Shown: in pieces, positions 8,846-17,497 of the stretch | Layout of the letters: each line of letters starts with the position of its first letter | Numbering within the stretch: the first letter of the stretch is position 1 | Assembly (NCBI GenBank): GCA_005893305.1 | Contig: VBOZ01000010.1 | Coordinates: 3,312-67,311 of the forward strand | Source: Candidatus Eisenbacteria bacterium | GTDB taxonomy: Bacteria > Eisenbacteria > RBG-16-71-46 > SZUA-252 | DNA: 64,000 bases | Direction of reading: 5' to 3' | Notes under the pieces: generated by a model | The model's database searches: none | Told to the model about the DNA's origin: nothing | The model's input: the letters and a program-made list of their open reading frames with translations, nothing else | Program-made: the position numbers and the translations under genes

Positions 8846-10327
8846 CTAGTCCTCCGCTTCCTCGGGCTTCCCGAGCATGGTCGAGAACATGTCGGTATAG
8901 GCGAGGGCGGCGGTATCGGTCCGCTCCTTGGCGAGAATCGAGTTCTGGTGGAGCGCCTCCAACACGAACTCCATCGCCGTGGGCAGCTCGATCGGATCCT
9001 TGACCGGCAGATACCGCTTCGGCAGCTCCTCGAGGCCTGCCACCTGCTGGAGCCGGCCCTGGAAATCGCGGGCCGAGAGGTCGTCCGAGATCTCGACCTT
9101 CTTCCCCTGCGCGAACCAGCGGAAGATCGGGTCGTACTCCGACGGCGCGCCCTCGTTCTTCTCCTTCGCCTTGTAGGCGTCGGGGAAATACTTGGCGAAG
9201 ACCTCCTTCACGGCTTTCCCCACGAGGTGCTTCGCGACCGCGACGGCGCCTTCCTGCTCGCCCTCGTACACCAGCTCCACCTTGCCGGTGATCGAAGCGA
9301 TGCCGTTCTGGAGATCGCAGATGCGGACGGCCAGGCGGCGCTCGCCGCTCCGGATCGCGCGCCGCTCGGCGTTCGAGACGAGATTCTCCATGAGCGCGAT
9401 CGTGAGGCGCACGCTCACCCCGCTCGACTGGTCGACGTACGATGACTTCCGCGCCTGAATCGCGACCTGCTCCACCAGCTCCCGGATGTAGGGAGGGATC
9501 AGGACCTCGATCCCGTCCGGGCGCTTCACCCATGCTTCCTGCTCGGTCACCTTCATCGCGTCTTCGACCGTGTACGGATAGTGGGTCATGATCTGCGAGG
9601 CGATGCGGTCGCGGAGCGGCGTGATGATGTTCCCGCGGTTCGTGTAGTCCTCCGGGTTCGCTGAGAAAACGATCTGAAGATCGAGCGGGAGCCGGATCGG
9701 AAATCCGCGAATCTGGATGTCCTTCTCTTCGAGAATGTTCAGAAGGCCCACCTGGATGCGCGGCTGAAGGTCCGGCAGCTCGTTGATGGCGAAGATGCCG
9801 CGGTTCGTGCGCGGAATGATCCCGTAGTGCATGACCTCGGGGTCGCTATAGGAGAGTCGCTTGTTCGCCGCCTTGATCGGGTCGATGTCGCCGATCAGGT
9901 CGGCGATCGTCACGTCGGGCGTGGCGAGCTTCTCGCGGTAGCGCTCCTCGCGTGGGATCCACCGGACGGGCAGCTCGCCGCCGCTCTCGGCCGCGCGCCG
10001 CTGGCATGCGGGGCAGATCGGATTCAGCGGGTCGTCCTGGAGCTCGCACCCCTCGACCGCCGGGATCCACTCGTCGAGAAAGCGGGGGAGCGAGCGGAGA
10101 ATCCGCGTCTTGGCCTGGCCTCGAAGACCGAGAAGGATGAAATCGTGCCCGCTCATGATCGCGTTCTCGATCTGCGGCAGGGCGGTCTTGTCGTAGCCGA
10201 CGATTCCGGGGAAGCGGTCCTCGCCGCGCTCGATGGCTGCGATCAGGTTCGCCCGCATCTCCTGCTTGACGGTTCGGTTCGTGTAGCCGCTATCTCTAAG
10301 TTGCTTCACGGTTTGTGGGCGGTTCAT
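8846..10327 (-). CDS. MoxR/magnesium-chelatase-subunit-I-like AAA+ ATPase
   Basis: 493 residues from ATG 10327 with a strong SD (GGAGGAGGAT) ~10 nt upstream. Walker A is GLRGQAKT (67-74). Walker B is GIFAINE (~177-183, with Glu in place of the usual DE). A sensor-1-like FSANPEDYTNRGN and an arginine-finger region TPLRDRIASQI follow. Between Walker A and B there is an insert with three cysteines (C94, C105-x-x-C108) that could bind a metal; standard ChlI lacks it. The C-terminal ~150 residues are a helical lid domain. Overlap-level proximity to the VWA gene makes a two-component AAA+/VWA machine very likely. Confidence 0.88.
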   Translation of the reverse strand: MNRPQTVKQLRDSGYTNRTVKQEMRANLIAAIERGEDRFPGIVGYDKTALPQIENAIMSGHDFILLGLRGQAKTRILRSLPRFLDEWIPAVEGCELQDDPLNPICPACQRRAAESGGELPVRWIPREERYREKLATPDVTIADLIGDIDPIKAANKRLSYSDPEVMHYGIIPRTNRGIFAINELPDLQPRIQVGLLNILEEKDIQIRGFPIRLPLDLQIVFSANPEDYTNRGNIITPLRDRIASQIMTHYPYTVEDAMKVTEQEAWVKRPDGIEVLIPPYIRELVEQVAIQARKSSYVDQSSGVSVRLTIALMENLVSNAERRAIRSGERRLAVRICDLQNGIASITGKVELVYEGEQEGAVAVAKHLVGKAVKEVFAKYFPDAYKAKEKNEGAPSEYDPIFRWFAQGKKVEISDDLSARDFQGRLQQVAGLEELPKRYLPVKDPIELPTAMEFVLEALHQNSILAKERTDTAALAYTDMFSTMLGKPEEAED

Positions 10328-10387
10328 AGGGCGGGTGGATCCTCCTCCGATATGGGGTGGTTCGCTCCATCAAGCCTACTCTTAGAT

Positions 10388-10413
10388 GCGCCCGTCCACA
10401 AGGGGACGGGCGC
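10388..10413. other. strong hairpin in the lrp/ATPase divergent region
   Basis: GCGCCCGTCC / GGACGGGCGC, a 10-bp perfect stem with a 6-nt loop. It lies 60 bp upstream of the ATPase ATG, so it would be in that gene's leader or its promoter. No T tract. Function uncertain. Confidence 0.35.
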
Positions 10414-10444
10414 CGGGCGCCGCGCCCCAACCTCAAAATATTAG

Positions 10445-10473
10445 TTGATGTTCTCGGTAGAATGCCGAATAAT
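10445..10473 (+). promoter_or_regulatory. promoter of the Lrp-family gene, apparently leaderless
   Basis: -35 TTGATG (10445-10450), 17-nt spacer, -10 AATAAT (10468-10473). Predicted start at about 10480-10482 coincides with the ATG at 10482. The AAGGAG sequence directly abuts that ATG with zero spacing and cannot serve as a normal SD. Confidence 0.5.
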
Positions 10474-10481
10474 ATAAGGAG

Positions 10482-10991
10482 ATGGAAGCTGCTGGCCGAA
10501 TCAAAGTAGTAAATGGGCTGCCGTTGGACCCGATCGACCGGAAGATCCTCGCGTTGCTCCAAGACGACGCGAAGATCCCACAGGCGAAAATCGCGAGGTC
10601 GGTCGGGCTGACGGCGCCGTCGGTCAACGAGCGAATCCGAAAGCTCGAGCGCGCCGGGTACATCCGCGGCTACGTGGCGGTCCTCGATCCCAAGCGGCTA
10701 GGGCAGGACGTGACGGCGTTCGTCGAGGTTTTCATCGAGCAGCCAAAGTTCGAAGCCGGATTCATCGAGGCCGTGAGCCACCTGGACGAAGTGCTCGAGT
10801 GCCACCACATCACCGGGGAGTTCTCCCTGCTCCTCAAGGTGAGGGTGGCCGACATGGCGGCGTTTCGCCGCCTCCTGATCGAGAAACTGAACACGGTGCG
10901 CGGCGTGCGGCAGACGAGGACGCTGATCGTGCTGGCCACCGCCAAGGAGCACCACCGGATCAAGCTGGATGAAGCAGTCGCTGTCGACTGA
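10482..10991 (+). CDS. Lrp/AsnC-family transcriptional regulator
   Basis: 169 residues. N-terminal winged helix-turn-helix ~16-62 (LDPIDRKILALLQDDAKIPQ, then SVGLTAPSVNERIRKLERAG) and a C-terminal RAM ligand-binding domain ~70-155 (VTAFVEVFIE, HHITGEFSLLLKVRV, TRTLIVL). These proteins bind amino acids and form octamers. It lies 37 bp upstream of the L-lysine 6-aminotransferase gene on the same strand. In Mycobacterium an Lrp gene is also adjacent to lat, so control of lysine catabolism in response to lysine is the likely role (inference). Confidence 0.93.
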   Translation: MEAAGRIKVVNGLPLDPIDRKILALLQDDAKIPQAKIARSVGLTAPSVNERIRKLERAGYIRGYVAVLDPKRLGQDVTAFVEVFIEQPKFEAGFIEAVSHLDEVLECHHITGEFSLLLKVRVADMAAFRRLLIEKLNTVRGVRQTRTLIVLATAKEHHRIKLDEAVAVD

Positions 10992-11028
10992 AACGCGAGA
11001 CACGAAAGCCACCCGAAAGGAGCACGCG

Positions 11029-12384
11029 GTGAATCCAACGGCCACGACCACGTCGGTCAAGGTGACGCCCGACAAGGTTCACGAGGTCCTCGGCAAGTAC
11101 ATGCTCGCCGACGGTTTCGAGTTCGTTCTCGATCTGGACAAGAGCGAGGGAGTCTATCTCTATGACTCCCGGCACAACCGGAAGCTCCTCGACTTCTTCT
11201 CCTTCTTCGCGACGAACCCGCTCGGGATGAACCACCCCGGGATCAAGACGCCCGAGTTCACGGCCCGAATTCTCCGCGCGGCGCTCCACAACCCTTCGAA
11301 CAGCGACGTCTACACGACCGAGATGGCCGAGTTCGTCGAGACCTTCGCGCAGCACGCCATGCGCCCCCACCTGCCTCACGTCTTCTACATCGCGGGCGGG
11401 ACGCTCGGCGTCGAAAACGCGCTCAAGGCTGCCTTCGACTGGAAGGTCCGCAAGAATTTCGCGCGCGGCTACCGGCAGGAGCGCGGGACGCTGGTGCTCC
11501 ACTTCGAGCAGTCGTTCCATGGACGCTCGGGCTACACGCTCTCCCTCACCAACACGGCCGAGCCGAAGAAGACGTCGCTTTTCCCGAAGTTCGACTGGCC
11601 CCGGGTCCTCAACCCGAAGGTCGAGTTCCCGCTCAACGACGCGCGGCTGAAGGACGTCAAGGCGCGCGAGGCTCTCTCGATCGCGCAGATGAAGCGCGCG
11701 TTCGCCGAAAACCCGGATGACATCGCCGCGATCCTCCTCGAACCGATCCAGGGTGAGGGGGGCGACAACCACTTCCGGCCCGAGTTTTTCCAGGAATTGC
11801 GGCGGATCGCCGACGAGTTCGAGGCGATGCTGATCTTCGACGAGGTGCAGGCCGGCTTCGGGCTGACCGGGAAGTTCTGGGCGCACGAGCACTACGGCGT
11901 GAAGCCCGACATGGTCGCCTTCGGCAAGAAGTCCCAGGTCTGCGGATTCATCTGCGGGCCGCGGATCGACGACGTGGAGGAGAACGTCTTCCATGTCTCG
12001 AGCCGGCTCAACTCAACCTGGGGTGGAACGCTGGTCGACATGGTTCGCTCCCAGCGCTACCTCGAGATCATGGTCGAGGAGCGGCTGGTTGAGAACGCGG
12101 CGGCGCGCGGCGCCGAGCTCCTGACGGGACTGGAATCGCTCGCGAAGGAATACCCCGAGCACGTCTCGAACGCCCGCGGCAAGGGCCTCATGTGCGCGTT
12201 CGACCTGCGCGACGGATCGCTCCGCGACACGGTGATCCAGAACGCGTATGACGACGGCATGGTGATCATCGGCTGCGGCCCGAGCTCGATCCGGTTCCGC
12301 CCGGCCTTGATCGTGAGCAAGGAGAACATCACCGAGGGTCTCGAGAAGCTCCGGAAGAGCGTGAAGAAGTCGATCGGAAGGTAG
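11029..12384 (+). CDS. lat: L-lysine 6-aminotransferase
   Basis: Class III PLP-dependent aminotransferase of 451 residues. It transfers the epsilon-amino group of lysine to 2-oxoglutarate, giving 2-aminoadipate semialdehyde (piperideine-6-carboxylate) and glutamate. Diagnostic segments shared with the mycobacterial enzyme are NPSNSDVYTTEMAEFVETFA, GTLGVENALKAAFDWK, FHGRSGYTLSLTNT, EPIQGEGGDNHFRPEFF and RLNSTWGG. The PLP lysine is K300 in VAFGKKSQVCG, the same number as in the mycobacterial enzyme. GTG 11029 is chosen for its AAGGAG six bases upstream; an in-frame ATG at 10969 lies inside the lrp gene. No dehydrogenase for the semialdehyde is nearby. Confidence 0.93.
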   Translation: MNPTATTTSVKVTPDKVHEVLGKYMLADGFEFVLDLDKSEGVYLYDSRHNRKLLDFFSFFATNPLGMNHPGIKTPEFTARILRAALHNPSNSDVYTTEMAEFVETFAQHAMRPHLPHVFYIAGGTLGVENALKAAFDWKVRKNFARGYRQERGTLVLHFEQSFHGRSGYTLSLTNTAEPKKTSLFPKFDWPRVLNPKVEFPLNDARLKDVKAREALSIAQMKRAFAENPDDIAAILLEPIQGEGGDNHFRPEFFQELRRIADEFEAMLIFDEVQAGFGLTGKFWAHEHYGVKPDMVAFGKKSQVCGFICGPRIDDVEENVFHVSSRLNSTWGGTLVDMVRSQRYLEIMVEERLVENAAARGAELLTGLESLAKEYPEHVSNARGKGLMCAFDLRDGSLRDTVIQNAYDDGMVIIGCGPSSIRFRPALIVSKENITEGLEKLRKSVKKSIGR

Positions 12385-12410
12385 CGAGAGGAAGGTAGCG
12401 GGGGGAATAA

Positions 12411-12443
12411 CGATCGCGCAGGTCGATGCGGCCTGCGCGATCG
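12411..12443. terminator. bidirectional terminator-like hairpin between lat and the porin gene
   Basis: CGATCGCGCAGG / CCTGCGCGATCG, a perfect 12-bp stem with a 9-nt loop, sits exactly between two convergent genes. The T content after it is weak (GTTATT on the reverse strand). Confidence 0.55.
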
Positions 12444-12446
12444 AGC

Positions 12447-13646
12447 TTAGAAGATCACGGATAGCTGGCCGGCGTAGATATCCTTGATCTCGGCGTCCGC
12501 GGCGGGATCGGGCGGCTGGATCTTGTTCCGCTGATAGACCACCTTGGCCGTCACGCCCTTCATCATCCGGTAACCAACGCCCACTTCTAACCGATCGACA
12601 TCCGCGTCCCACGACCTATCGGTGCCGGTCGAGTCCTTCACGTCGCCGAACCGCATGATGTCGTAACGTCCCGCGACGTAGAATCCGGCCGGGAGCGTGT
12701 ATTTCAGCTCTCCGTAGCCGCCGCGCACCCGAAGATCGCCCACCGTCGGTGTCTGCCACCGATTCGCATATCCCTCGGCGCGCAATTCGGCGTGCCCCGC
12801 CGACCATTCGAAGTCCGCCATCCCTAGCACCTGGTTGAAGTCCGCCGCGTCCTTTCCGGGCGGGAGGGAGCTCTTCACGGCATCCTCGATCAAGTACGGG
12901 CCGTACGACCCGGAGACGCCGAATCGAATGCCGGGCGTCGGCGCCAACCCGACCCGTCCCAGAAACGATTTCCCCGGCGTGTTGTCGCGGCCCGGGCTCG
13001 GCCACGAGGGCGCGCCGTTCACGAATCCAACCGAGTACTCGACCGGCCGCGCGCTCCCGAGGAACACGGCGCCGAAATCCCACCACTGATCGTAGACGAT
13101 CGGCATCCCCTGGGATCCAAACGCGTAGCTCGTCCCGTCTTCGCCATCGCCGGCGTCGGCGATGAGGGCGTCCCTGCTGGGGACCAGCTGAAACGAGCTC
13201 AAGGTCGTGTGGTACTGGTACTCCAAGGGGAACCCGATCAGCGGATTCTTGTTCGAGTTCGCGCGCGGCGCCCACGTCCCGATCGGCCATGGGATCAGGC
13301 CGGCCATGACGTGCATGTCGCGGCCGGGCGACGGATGGAAAAGGGCGTACGCCCCGAAGGGAAGAACGCCGACGTCCTCGTTGTAGAGAGCCTCGGTGAA
13401 GACGTCGAGGCGATCCGATACCGCCGACTCGACGAAGAGGCGGAGCCGGTAGGAGTCGAGGGCGTTGTCGCCCCACAGGTAGTTCACATCGGCTCCTTCA
13501 CCCTTGTCGTCGAGCACCAGGTCCAGGATTCCCCGTACCCGGACATCGGATGCGGAAGCCCGGAGCGGCGTCCACGCGGCCGCCGCCACCGCAACCAAGA
13601 GCGCGAAGCCCGATCTCAGCACACGACCCCAATCGAGCCTGTTCAC
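12447..13646 (-). CDS. porin-like outer-membrane beta-barrel protein
   Basis: 399 residues from GTG 13646, which overlaps the sensor kinase stop (GTGA) and has AAGGAG upstream. Signal peptide ~1-33 ends near RASA. The rest is a long series of alternating hydrophobic/polar strands with Asp/Gly-rich turns and a C-terminal Phe (GQLSVIF), the typical closing residue of outer-membrane porins. Size and texture resemble phosphate-selective or general porins; no substrate can be assigned. As last gene of the cupredoxin-kinase-porin operon it may be the transport or target component of that system. Confidence 0.72.
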   Translation of the reverse strand: MNRLDWGRVLRSGFALLVAVAAAAWTPLRASASDVRVRGILDLVLDDKGEGADVNYLWGDNALDSYRLRLFVESAVSDRLDVFTEALYNEDVGVLPFGAYALFHPSPGRDMHVMAGLIPWPIGTWAPRANSNKNPLIGFPLEYQYHTTLSSFQLVPSRDALIADAGDGEDGTSYAFGSQGMPIVYDQWWDFGAVFLGSARPVEYSVGFVNGAPSWPSPGRDNTPGKSFLGRVGLAPTPGIRFGVSGSYGPYLIEDAVKSSLPPGKDAADFNQVLGMADFEWSAGHAELRAEGYANRWQTPTVGDLRVRGGYGELKYTLPAGFYVAGRYDIMRFGDVKDSTGTDRSWDADVDRLEVGVGYRMMKGVTAKVVYQRNKIQPPDPAADAEIKDIYAGQLSVIF

Positions 13647-15457
13647 GCGGCTCTCCTTTCTGCGACGTCGGCCATGGGCAGACGGATGGTGAAGACGCTT
13701 CCCGATCCCTCCACGCTCCGAACCTCGATCGTTCCGCCGTGCATCTGCACGATGCCCTGGGCGATCGAGAGGCCCAGGCCCAGCCCGGCGGAGTTGAATT
13801 CGAGCGTCGTGGAAGAGTGATGGTTCTGGGAATTCCGGAGCATGAGTGGGCGGCCGAAGAGATCCTTCTGCCTCTCCTCCGGAATCCCGATTCCGGTATC
13901 CGCGACATCGATGACAAGGTTCTCCGCGTCGATGCGGCTCTTGATCTCGACCGAGCCGCCGTCCGGAGTGAACCGGATTCCGTTCGTTACGAGATTCGTG
14001 AGGGCCTCGGTGAAGCGTGCAGGGTCCACGCGGACGATCAGGTCCTCGTACGCGGACCGCGCGATGACCTGGACCTTGCGTCCCGTCGCTTCGGCCTGGG
14101 CGCGCTCCATCGAGCGTCGGATCAGGCCGGCGAGCGGCTGGGCGGTGGGCCGCAGGTCCAGCCGGTCACCCTCGATCTGCGCGAACCGGGTCGCGTTGTC
14201 CGCGATCCGGTTGAGCATGGTCACGCTCTTTCCGATCGCCTCGAGCGCCTCGCGCTGCAGCGCCGTCACCGGCCCCAGCATGTCCCCAACGAAGAGCTCG
14301 TGATAACCGCGGATGACGCTCATCGGCGTGCGGAGCTCGTGGGAGGCGACGCTGATGAACTCGGTCTTCAAGCGCGCCACCTCTTCCAGGCTCGTTACGT
14401 ACGCCCGCAGGCGCTGGCGCATCTCCTGGAATCGCGATGCTAGGTAGCCGATCTCGTCCTTGTCCGCGACGTCGATCGGGAAGTCGTAATTACCGCGCTC
14501 CATCTCCTCGGCGCCGCGGACCAGCCGCCGCACCGGCGAGGTGATCCGCTCCGAGATGAGGAGCCCCGCGAGGAGGGCCATGAACGCCGCCAACGCACCC
14601 AGCTCCACGAGGCGGCTCTGCATCGAGCGAAGGAACGCCGTCTCGACGTCGAGGGATCGCTGGAGCGCGTAAAACTGAGGAGTTGTCGGATCCGATTGCG
14701 GGAGCTGGCGGATCAGGGTGACGTAGACGTGGTCGCTGCCCCGGATCTCCGAGAGCATCCCCTCGGTCGCGACCTTGGGGTCCGAAGCGCGGAGCGCCTC
14801 GAGAATCGAGTCGCGCTCCTGCGGATGCTCGAGCGTGCTCGCGGTGATCACCTTGCCGGTCAGGAACGTCACCTCGCTCCGCGTCGTTCTCTTGAGTCCC
14901 TCCGCCAGCTCGCTACCTACCTGGTCTCCGAGGAGGAGCACGCCCACGACGCGGCCGCCGGCCACGACCGGGGTCGCCGCGACCTGATAGTTGTGCTCGG
15001 AGCCCGCCAGAAGGCCGGCCCGCTGCGAGCCGGCCAGCGCCGAGGAGATGAAGGGCGCCAGAGCTTGCTCGGCCCACTCCTCGTGTCCGGTCTTGGTGAT
15101 CGACCGGCCGCGGGAGTCGAAGACCTCGAAGAGATCGGTCTCGGTGATCGAATTGAAGGCGTTCGCCACGCCCGCGACCGTGGCTCGGAATTCCGGATCA
15201 CGCGGCGAGCCGGGGAGCGTCAAGACGGAGAAGAACCGCGGGTCCTGCACGATGACCATGCCGTTGACGGCGAGGTGTCCCGACCGCGTCGCCAGAAGAT
15301 CCTCGAAGAGCGTCGAGGCCCGCTTCAGCTCGTCCTCGATGTTCTGGTGCACTTCCGTCGAGATCGTGCGATTGACGATCCAAATCGTGGCCACGGCGAG
15401 GGCGATGAGGGGCGGCACCGTGAAGAGGAGGATCTTGGCGCGTAGCGAAATCCGCAT
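13643..15457 (-). CDS. membrane sensor histidine kinase (Cache-like sensor, HAMP, HisKA, HATPase)
   Basis: 604 residues. TM1 ~8-29, a large periplasmic sensor ~30-290 with double-Cache character (FEVFDSRGRSITKTGH, AATPVVAGGRVVGVLLLGDQ), TM2 ~295-315 and a HAMP region (ITSPVRRLVRGAEEMERGNY). HisKA has the phospho-acceptor His373 in SVASHELRTPMSVIRGY. HATPase has the N box EALTNLVTNGIRF, G1 DVADTGIGI and G2 GLGLGLSIAQGIVQMHGG. There is no receiver domain and no response regulator gene next to it. ATG 15457 lies two bases after the stop of the upstream cupredoxin-like gene. Confidence 0.93.
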   Translation of the reverse strand: MRISLRAKILLFTVPPLIALAVATIWIVNRTISTEVHQNIEDELKRASTLFEDLLATRSGHLAVNGMVIVQDPRFFSVLTLPGSPRDPEFRATVAGVANAFNSITETDLFEVFDSRGRSITKTGHEEWAEQALAPFISSALAGSQRAGLLAGSEHNYQVAATPVVAGGRVVGVLLLGDQVGSELAEGLKRTTRSEVTFLTGKVITASTLEHPQERDSILEALRASDPKVATEGMLSEIRGSDHVYVTLIRQLPQSDPTTPQFYALQRSLDVETAFLRSMQSRLVELGALAAFMALLAGLLISERITSPVRRLVRGAEEMERGNYDFPIDVADKDEIGYLASRFQEMRQRLRAYVTSLEEVARLKTEFISVASHELRTPMSVIRGYHELFVGDMLGPVTALQREALEAIGKSVTMLNRIADNATRFAQIEGDRLDLRPTAQPLAGLIRRSMERAQAEATGRKVQVIARSAYEDLIVRVDPARFTEALTNLVTNGIRFTPDGGSVEIKSRIDAENLVIDVADTGIGIPEERQKDLFGRPLMLRNSQNHHSSTTLEFNSAGLGLGLSIAQGIVQMHGGTIEVRSVEGSGSVFTIRLPMADVAERRAA

Positions 15458-15459
15458 GA

Positions 15460-16134
15460 CTAGAGGCTCAGATCCACCGTGACGTCGCCGGTCTCCGGAA
15501 TCTGGACAGTGCGGCGCACCGGCTTGAGATCGGGGTGCCACGCGATCACGGTGTACGTCCCCGGCGGGAGTGACGGCAGCGCGAACCGGCCGTCGGCGTC
15601 GGGCTGGACGAACGCGTGGTTGGGGACCACGAGGATGAACCCGGCCATGTCGGAATGGATGTCGCAGTAGACGTTCACGACCCCCGCCTTCGTGAACCTG
15701 ACGCTCTTCGACTTTCCGCGTCCGTACTTGCCGAGATCGAATCGCTTCACCGGGGAGACGCTGAACACGCTATGGAAGATTGGATCGCGGTTCGGGAAGG
15801 CGACCGTGGCTCCGACCGGGACGGCGAGCACCCGGGGTCCGAACGCCTGATCTTTCTGCTCCATCGCCGGGGTGCCGCCCGCGCCGGCGAGGGTCGAGTC
15901 GACGGAGGGCGCGACCTCCTCCACGTAGACGACCGCGTCGAGGACGGAGCCACGCGCCGCGACCGGTCGCTTTGCCAACGAGGACGCGCGGCCCGGGTAC
16001 GGGTTGGGCGCGCTCAGCCCGCTGTTGTCGGTCGGCGGGACGCGCACCTGGCCGCGAATGGTGCCGGCTGTGGCGCTGCCTGACGCGACTCCGAGGGCGA
16101 GCAAAATGAACCAGCAGATCGGCGCTTTCCGCAT
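15460..16134 (-). CDS. periplasmic cupredoxin-like protein with C-terminal carboxypeptidase-regulatory-like domain
   Basis: 224 residues. Signal peptide ~1-23 (MRKAPICWFILLALGVASGS, cleavage near ATA-G). The central cupredoxin fold has a complete type 1 copper ligand set: H121 (NRDPIFHSVF), C157, H160 and M163 (NVYCDIHSDMAGF). The C-terminal ~45 residues are a carboxypeptidase-D regulatory-like beta-sandwich (PDADGRFALPSLPPGTYTVI). This architecture resembles methylamine-utilisation-associated and plastocyanin-like proteins. ATG 16134 is preferred to a TTG at 16143. First gene of the operon, so copper or electron transfer may feed the sensor kinase that follows (inference). Confidence 0.8.
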   Translation of the reverse strand: MRKAPICWFILLALGVASGSATAGTIRGQVRVPPTDNSGLSAPNPYPGRASSLAKRPVAARGSVLDAVVYVEEVAPSVDSTLAGAGGTPAMEQKDQAFGPRVLAVPVGATVAFPNRDPIFHSVFSVSPVKRFDLGKYGRGKSKSVRFTKAGVVNVYCDIHSDMAGFILVVPNHAFVQPDADGRFALPSLPPGTYTVIAWHPDLKPVRRTVQIPETGDVTVDLSL

Positions 16135-16231
16135 ACCAAGCAATCTTCGGCCGATCGCGGGCGAAACCTAAATGCGATCAAACGCTTGCCGCAGTTTGGC
16201 GCGGCGGCGGGAAGGGGACCCCGGCTCTACG

Positions 16232-17410
16232 TCAAACGGATGGAAGTCGTTGGCGGGATTTGTGTTGAGGTAGTTGGAGCGCCAGAAGCGACGCGAGGGC
16301 CACGACGATCCCGCCGAGCCAAAGCGGGCTCCCCGCACCCCAACGGTCGAACGCGAGCCCGCCGAGGAAGGGGCCGGCCGATCGCGCGAGGCTCCCGAGC
16401 GACTGGTAGGTGCCCAGGATCGAGCCCTGCTCTTCCGGGCTGGAGGAGATCGACGCGAGCCCTGCCAGAGACGGCGACGCGAGCCCATTCCCCACGGAGA
16501 CCGCTCCCATCGCAACGATCATGAGCCCGAACGCGGGACTTGTCCCAGCGAAGACCATCCCCATGCCCATGAGGACAAATCCCGCGAGGACGAGCGCTCG
16601 CTCGCCGAAGCGCCGCGCGAGCCACCCGACGAGGCCCGCCTGCATGAGCGCCGAAAGCGAGCCGACGAACGCAAAGAGATATCCGACGTCTCTCGGCCCG
16701 ATGCGGTAGACGTGCTCGCCGAAGAGCGCGAACGTTCCCTCGAGCGCCGAGAAGCAGAGTGTCCCGATGAAAAAGAGCAGGAAGACCGGGCGAAGCCCCG
16801 GCCGCCGAAGGGTCGCGAGGGTGTCTCGGGGGGAGAGCCGCCGCGCGGCCGCCGCGGCGCGCTTGTCCGGCGTCAGGGACTCCGGGAGGAGCACGAGCGC
16901 GAAGAGGGCCGAGATCAAGGCGAGGGCCGCCGCCGCGAACGCGGGAACCGAGTAGCCGAAGCGGCTCAAAATGCCCCCGAGCGCGGGGCCGAATATGAAT
17001 CCAAGCCCGAAGGCGGCGCCGATCAGCCCCATCCCCTTCGTCCGCCCGGCGGGCGTGGTGGTGTCCGCGACGTAGGCCTGCGTCGTGGGGATGACGCCGC
17101 CCGCGATCCCGGCGAAGATCCGCGACGCGAACAGGACCGGGAGCGACGTCGCCAGCCCGAAGACGACGTAGGACACCGCCGTCGCGACCAGGCTCCCGAT
17201 GATGACCGGGCGCCGGCCGATCCGATCGGAGAGCCTGCCCCAGACCGGCGAGAAGAGGAACTGCATGAGGGAGTACGACGTGTTCAGGAGCCCGACCGCT
17301 ACCCCGGTGGCTCCGTACGTCTCGGCGTAGTAGGGAAGAAGCGGAAGGAGGAGCCCGAACCCAACGAGATGGATGAAAACCGTGAGGAAGAGAACGACCC
17401 GGGGTCCCAC
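16232..17410 (-). CDS. MFS drug:proton antiporter (TetA-like, DHA1 family)
   Basis: 392 residues with 12 predicted membrane helices. The motif A loop between TM2 and TM3 is GRLSDRIGRRPVIIGS. Motif C in TM5 is GAAFGLGFIFGPALGG. The second half repeats the fold (VSVGNGLASPSLAGLASISS). Closest in texture to TetA/multidrug efflux antiporters that exchange drugs for protons in the inner membrane. Start is a GTG at 17410; a well-formed promoter lies 43-71 bp upstream. A substrate cannot be read from sequence. Confidence 0.85.
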   Translation of the reverse strand: MGPRVVLFLTVFIHLVGFGLLLPLLPYYAETYGATGVAVGLLNTSYSLMQFLFSPVWGRLSDRIGRRPVIIGSLVATAVSYVVFGLATSLPVLFASRIFAGIAGGVIPTTQAYVADTTTPAGRTKGMGLIGAAFGLGFIFGPALGGILSRFGYSVPAFAAAALALISALFALVLLPESLTPDKRAAAAARRLSPRDTLATLRRPGLRPVFLLFFIGTLCFSALEGTFALFGEHVYRIGPRDVGYLFAFVGSLSALMQAGLVGWLARRFGERALVLAGFVLMGMGMVFAGTSPAFGLMIVAMGAVSVGNGLASPSLAGLASISSSPEEQGSILGTYQSLGSLARSAGPFLGGLAFDRWGAGSPLWLGGIVVALASLLALQLPQHKSRQRLPSV

Positions 17411-17452
17411 GTGCGGTCAGGACGGCCTGCTCGAGAGGCGCGTCACGCGCGG

Positions 17453-17491
17453 ATTCTAGGAACGCGCCCCGGGGCGGTCAACCGATACAAT
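17453..17491. promoter_or_regulatory. back-to-back promoters for the MFS gene (-) and 3-methyladenine glycosylase gene (+)
   Basis: Reverse strand: -35 TTGACC (17476-17481), 17-nt spacer, -10 TAGAAT (17453-17458) for the MFS gene. Forward strand: -10 TACAAT (17486-17491) ends 6 nt before ATG 17498, giving an apparently leaderless transcript with no recognisable -35. Confidence 0.55.
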
Positions 17492-17497
17492 GCTGAA

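Noticed and set aside
16274-17497. Long forward frame leading into mpg
   Set aside because: It is antisense to the MFS gene with its 12 helices and promoter; only the part from ATG 17498 shows glycosylase sequence.
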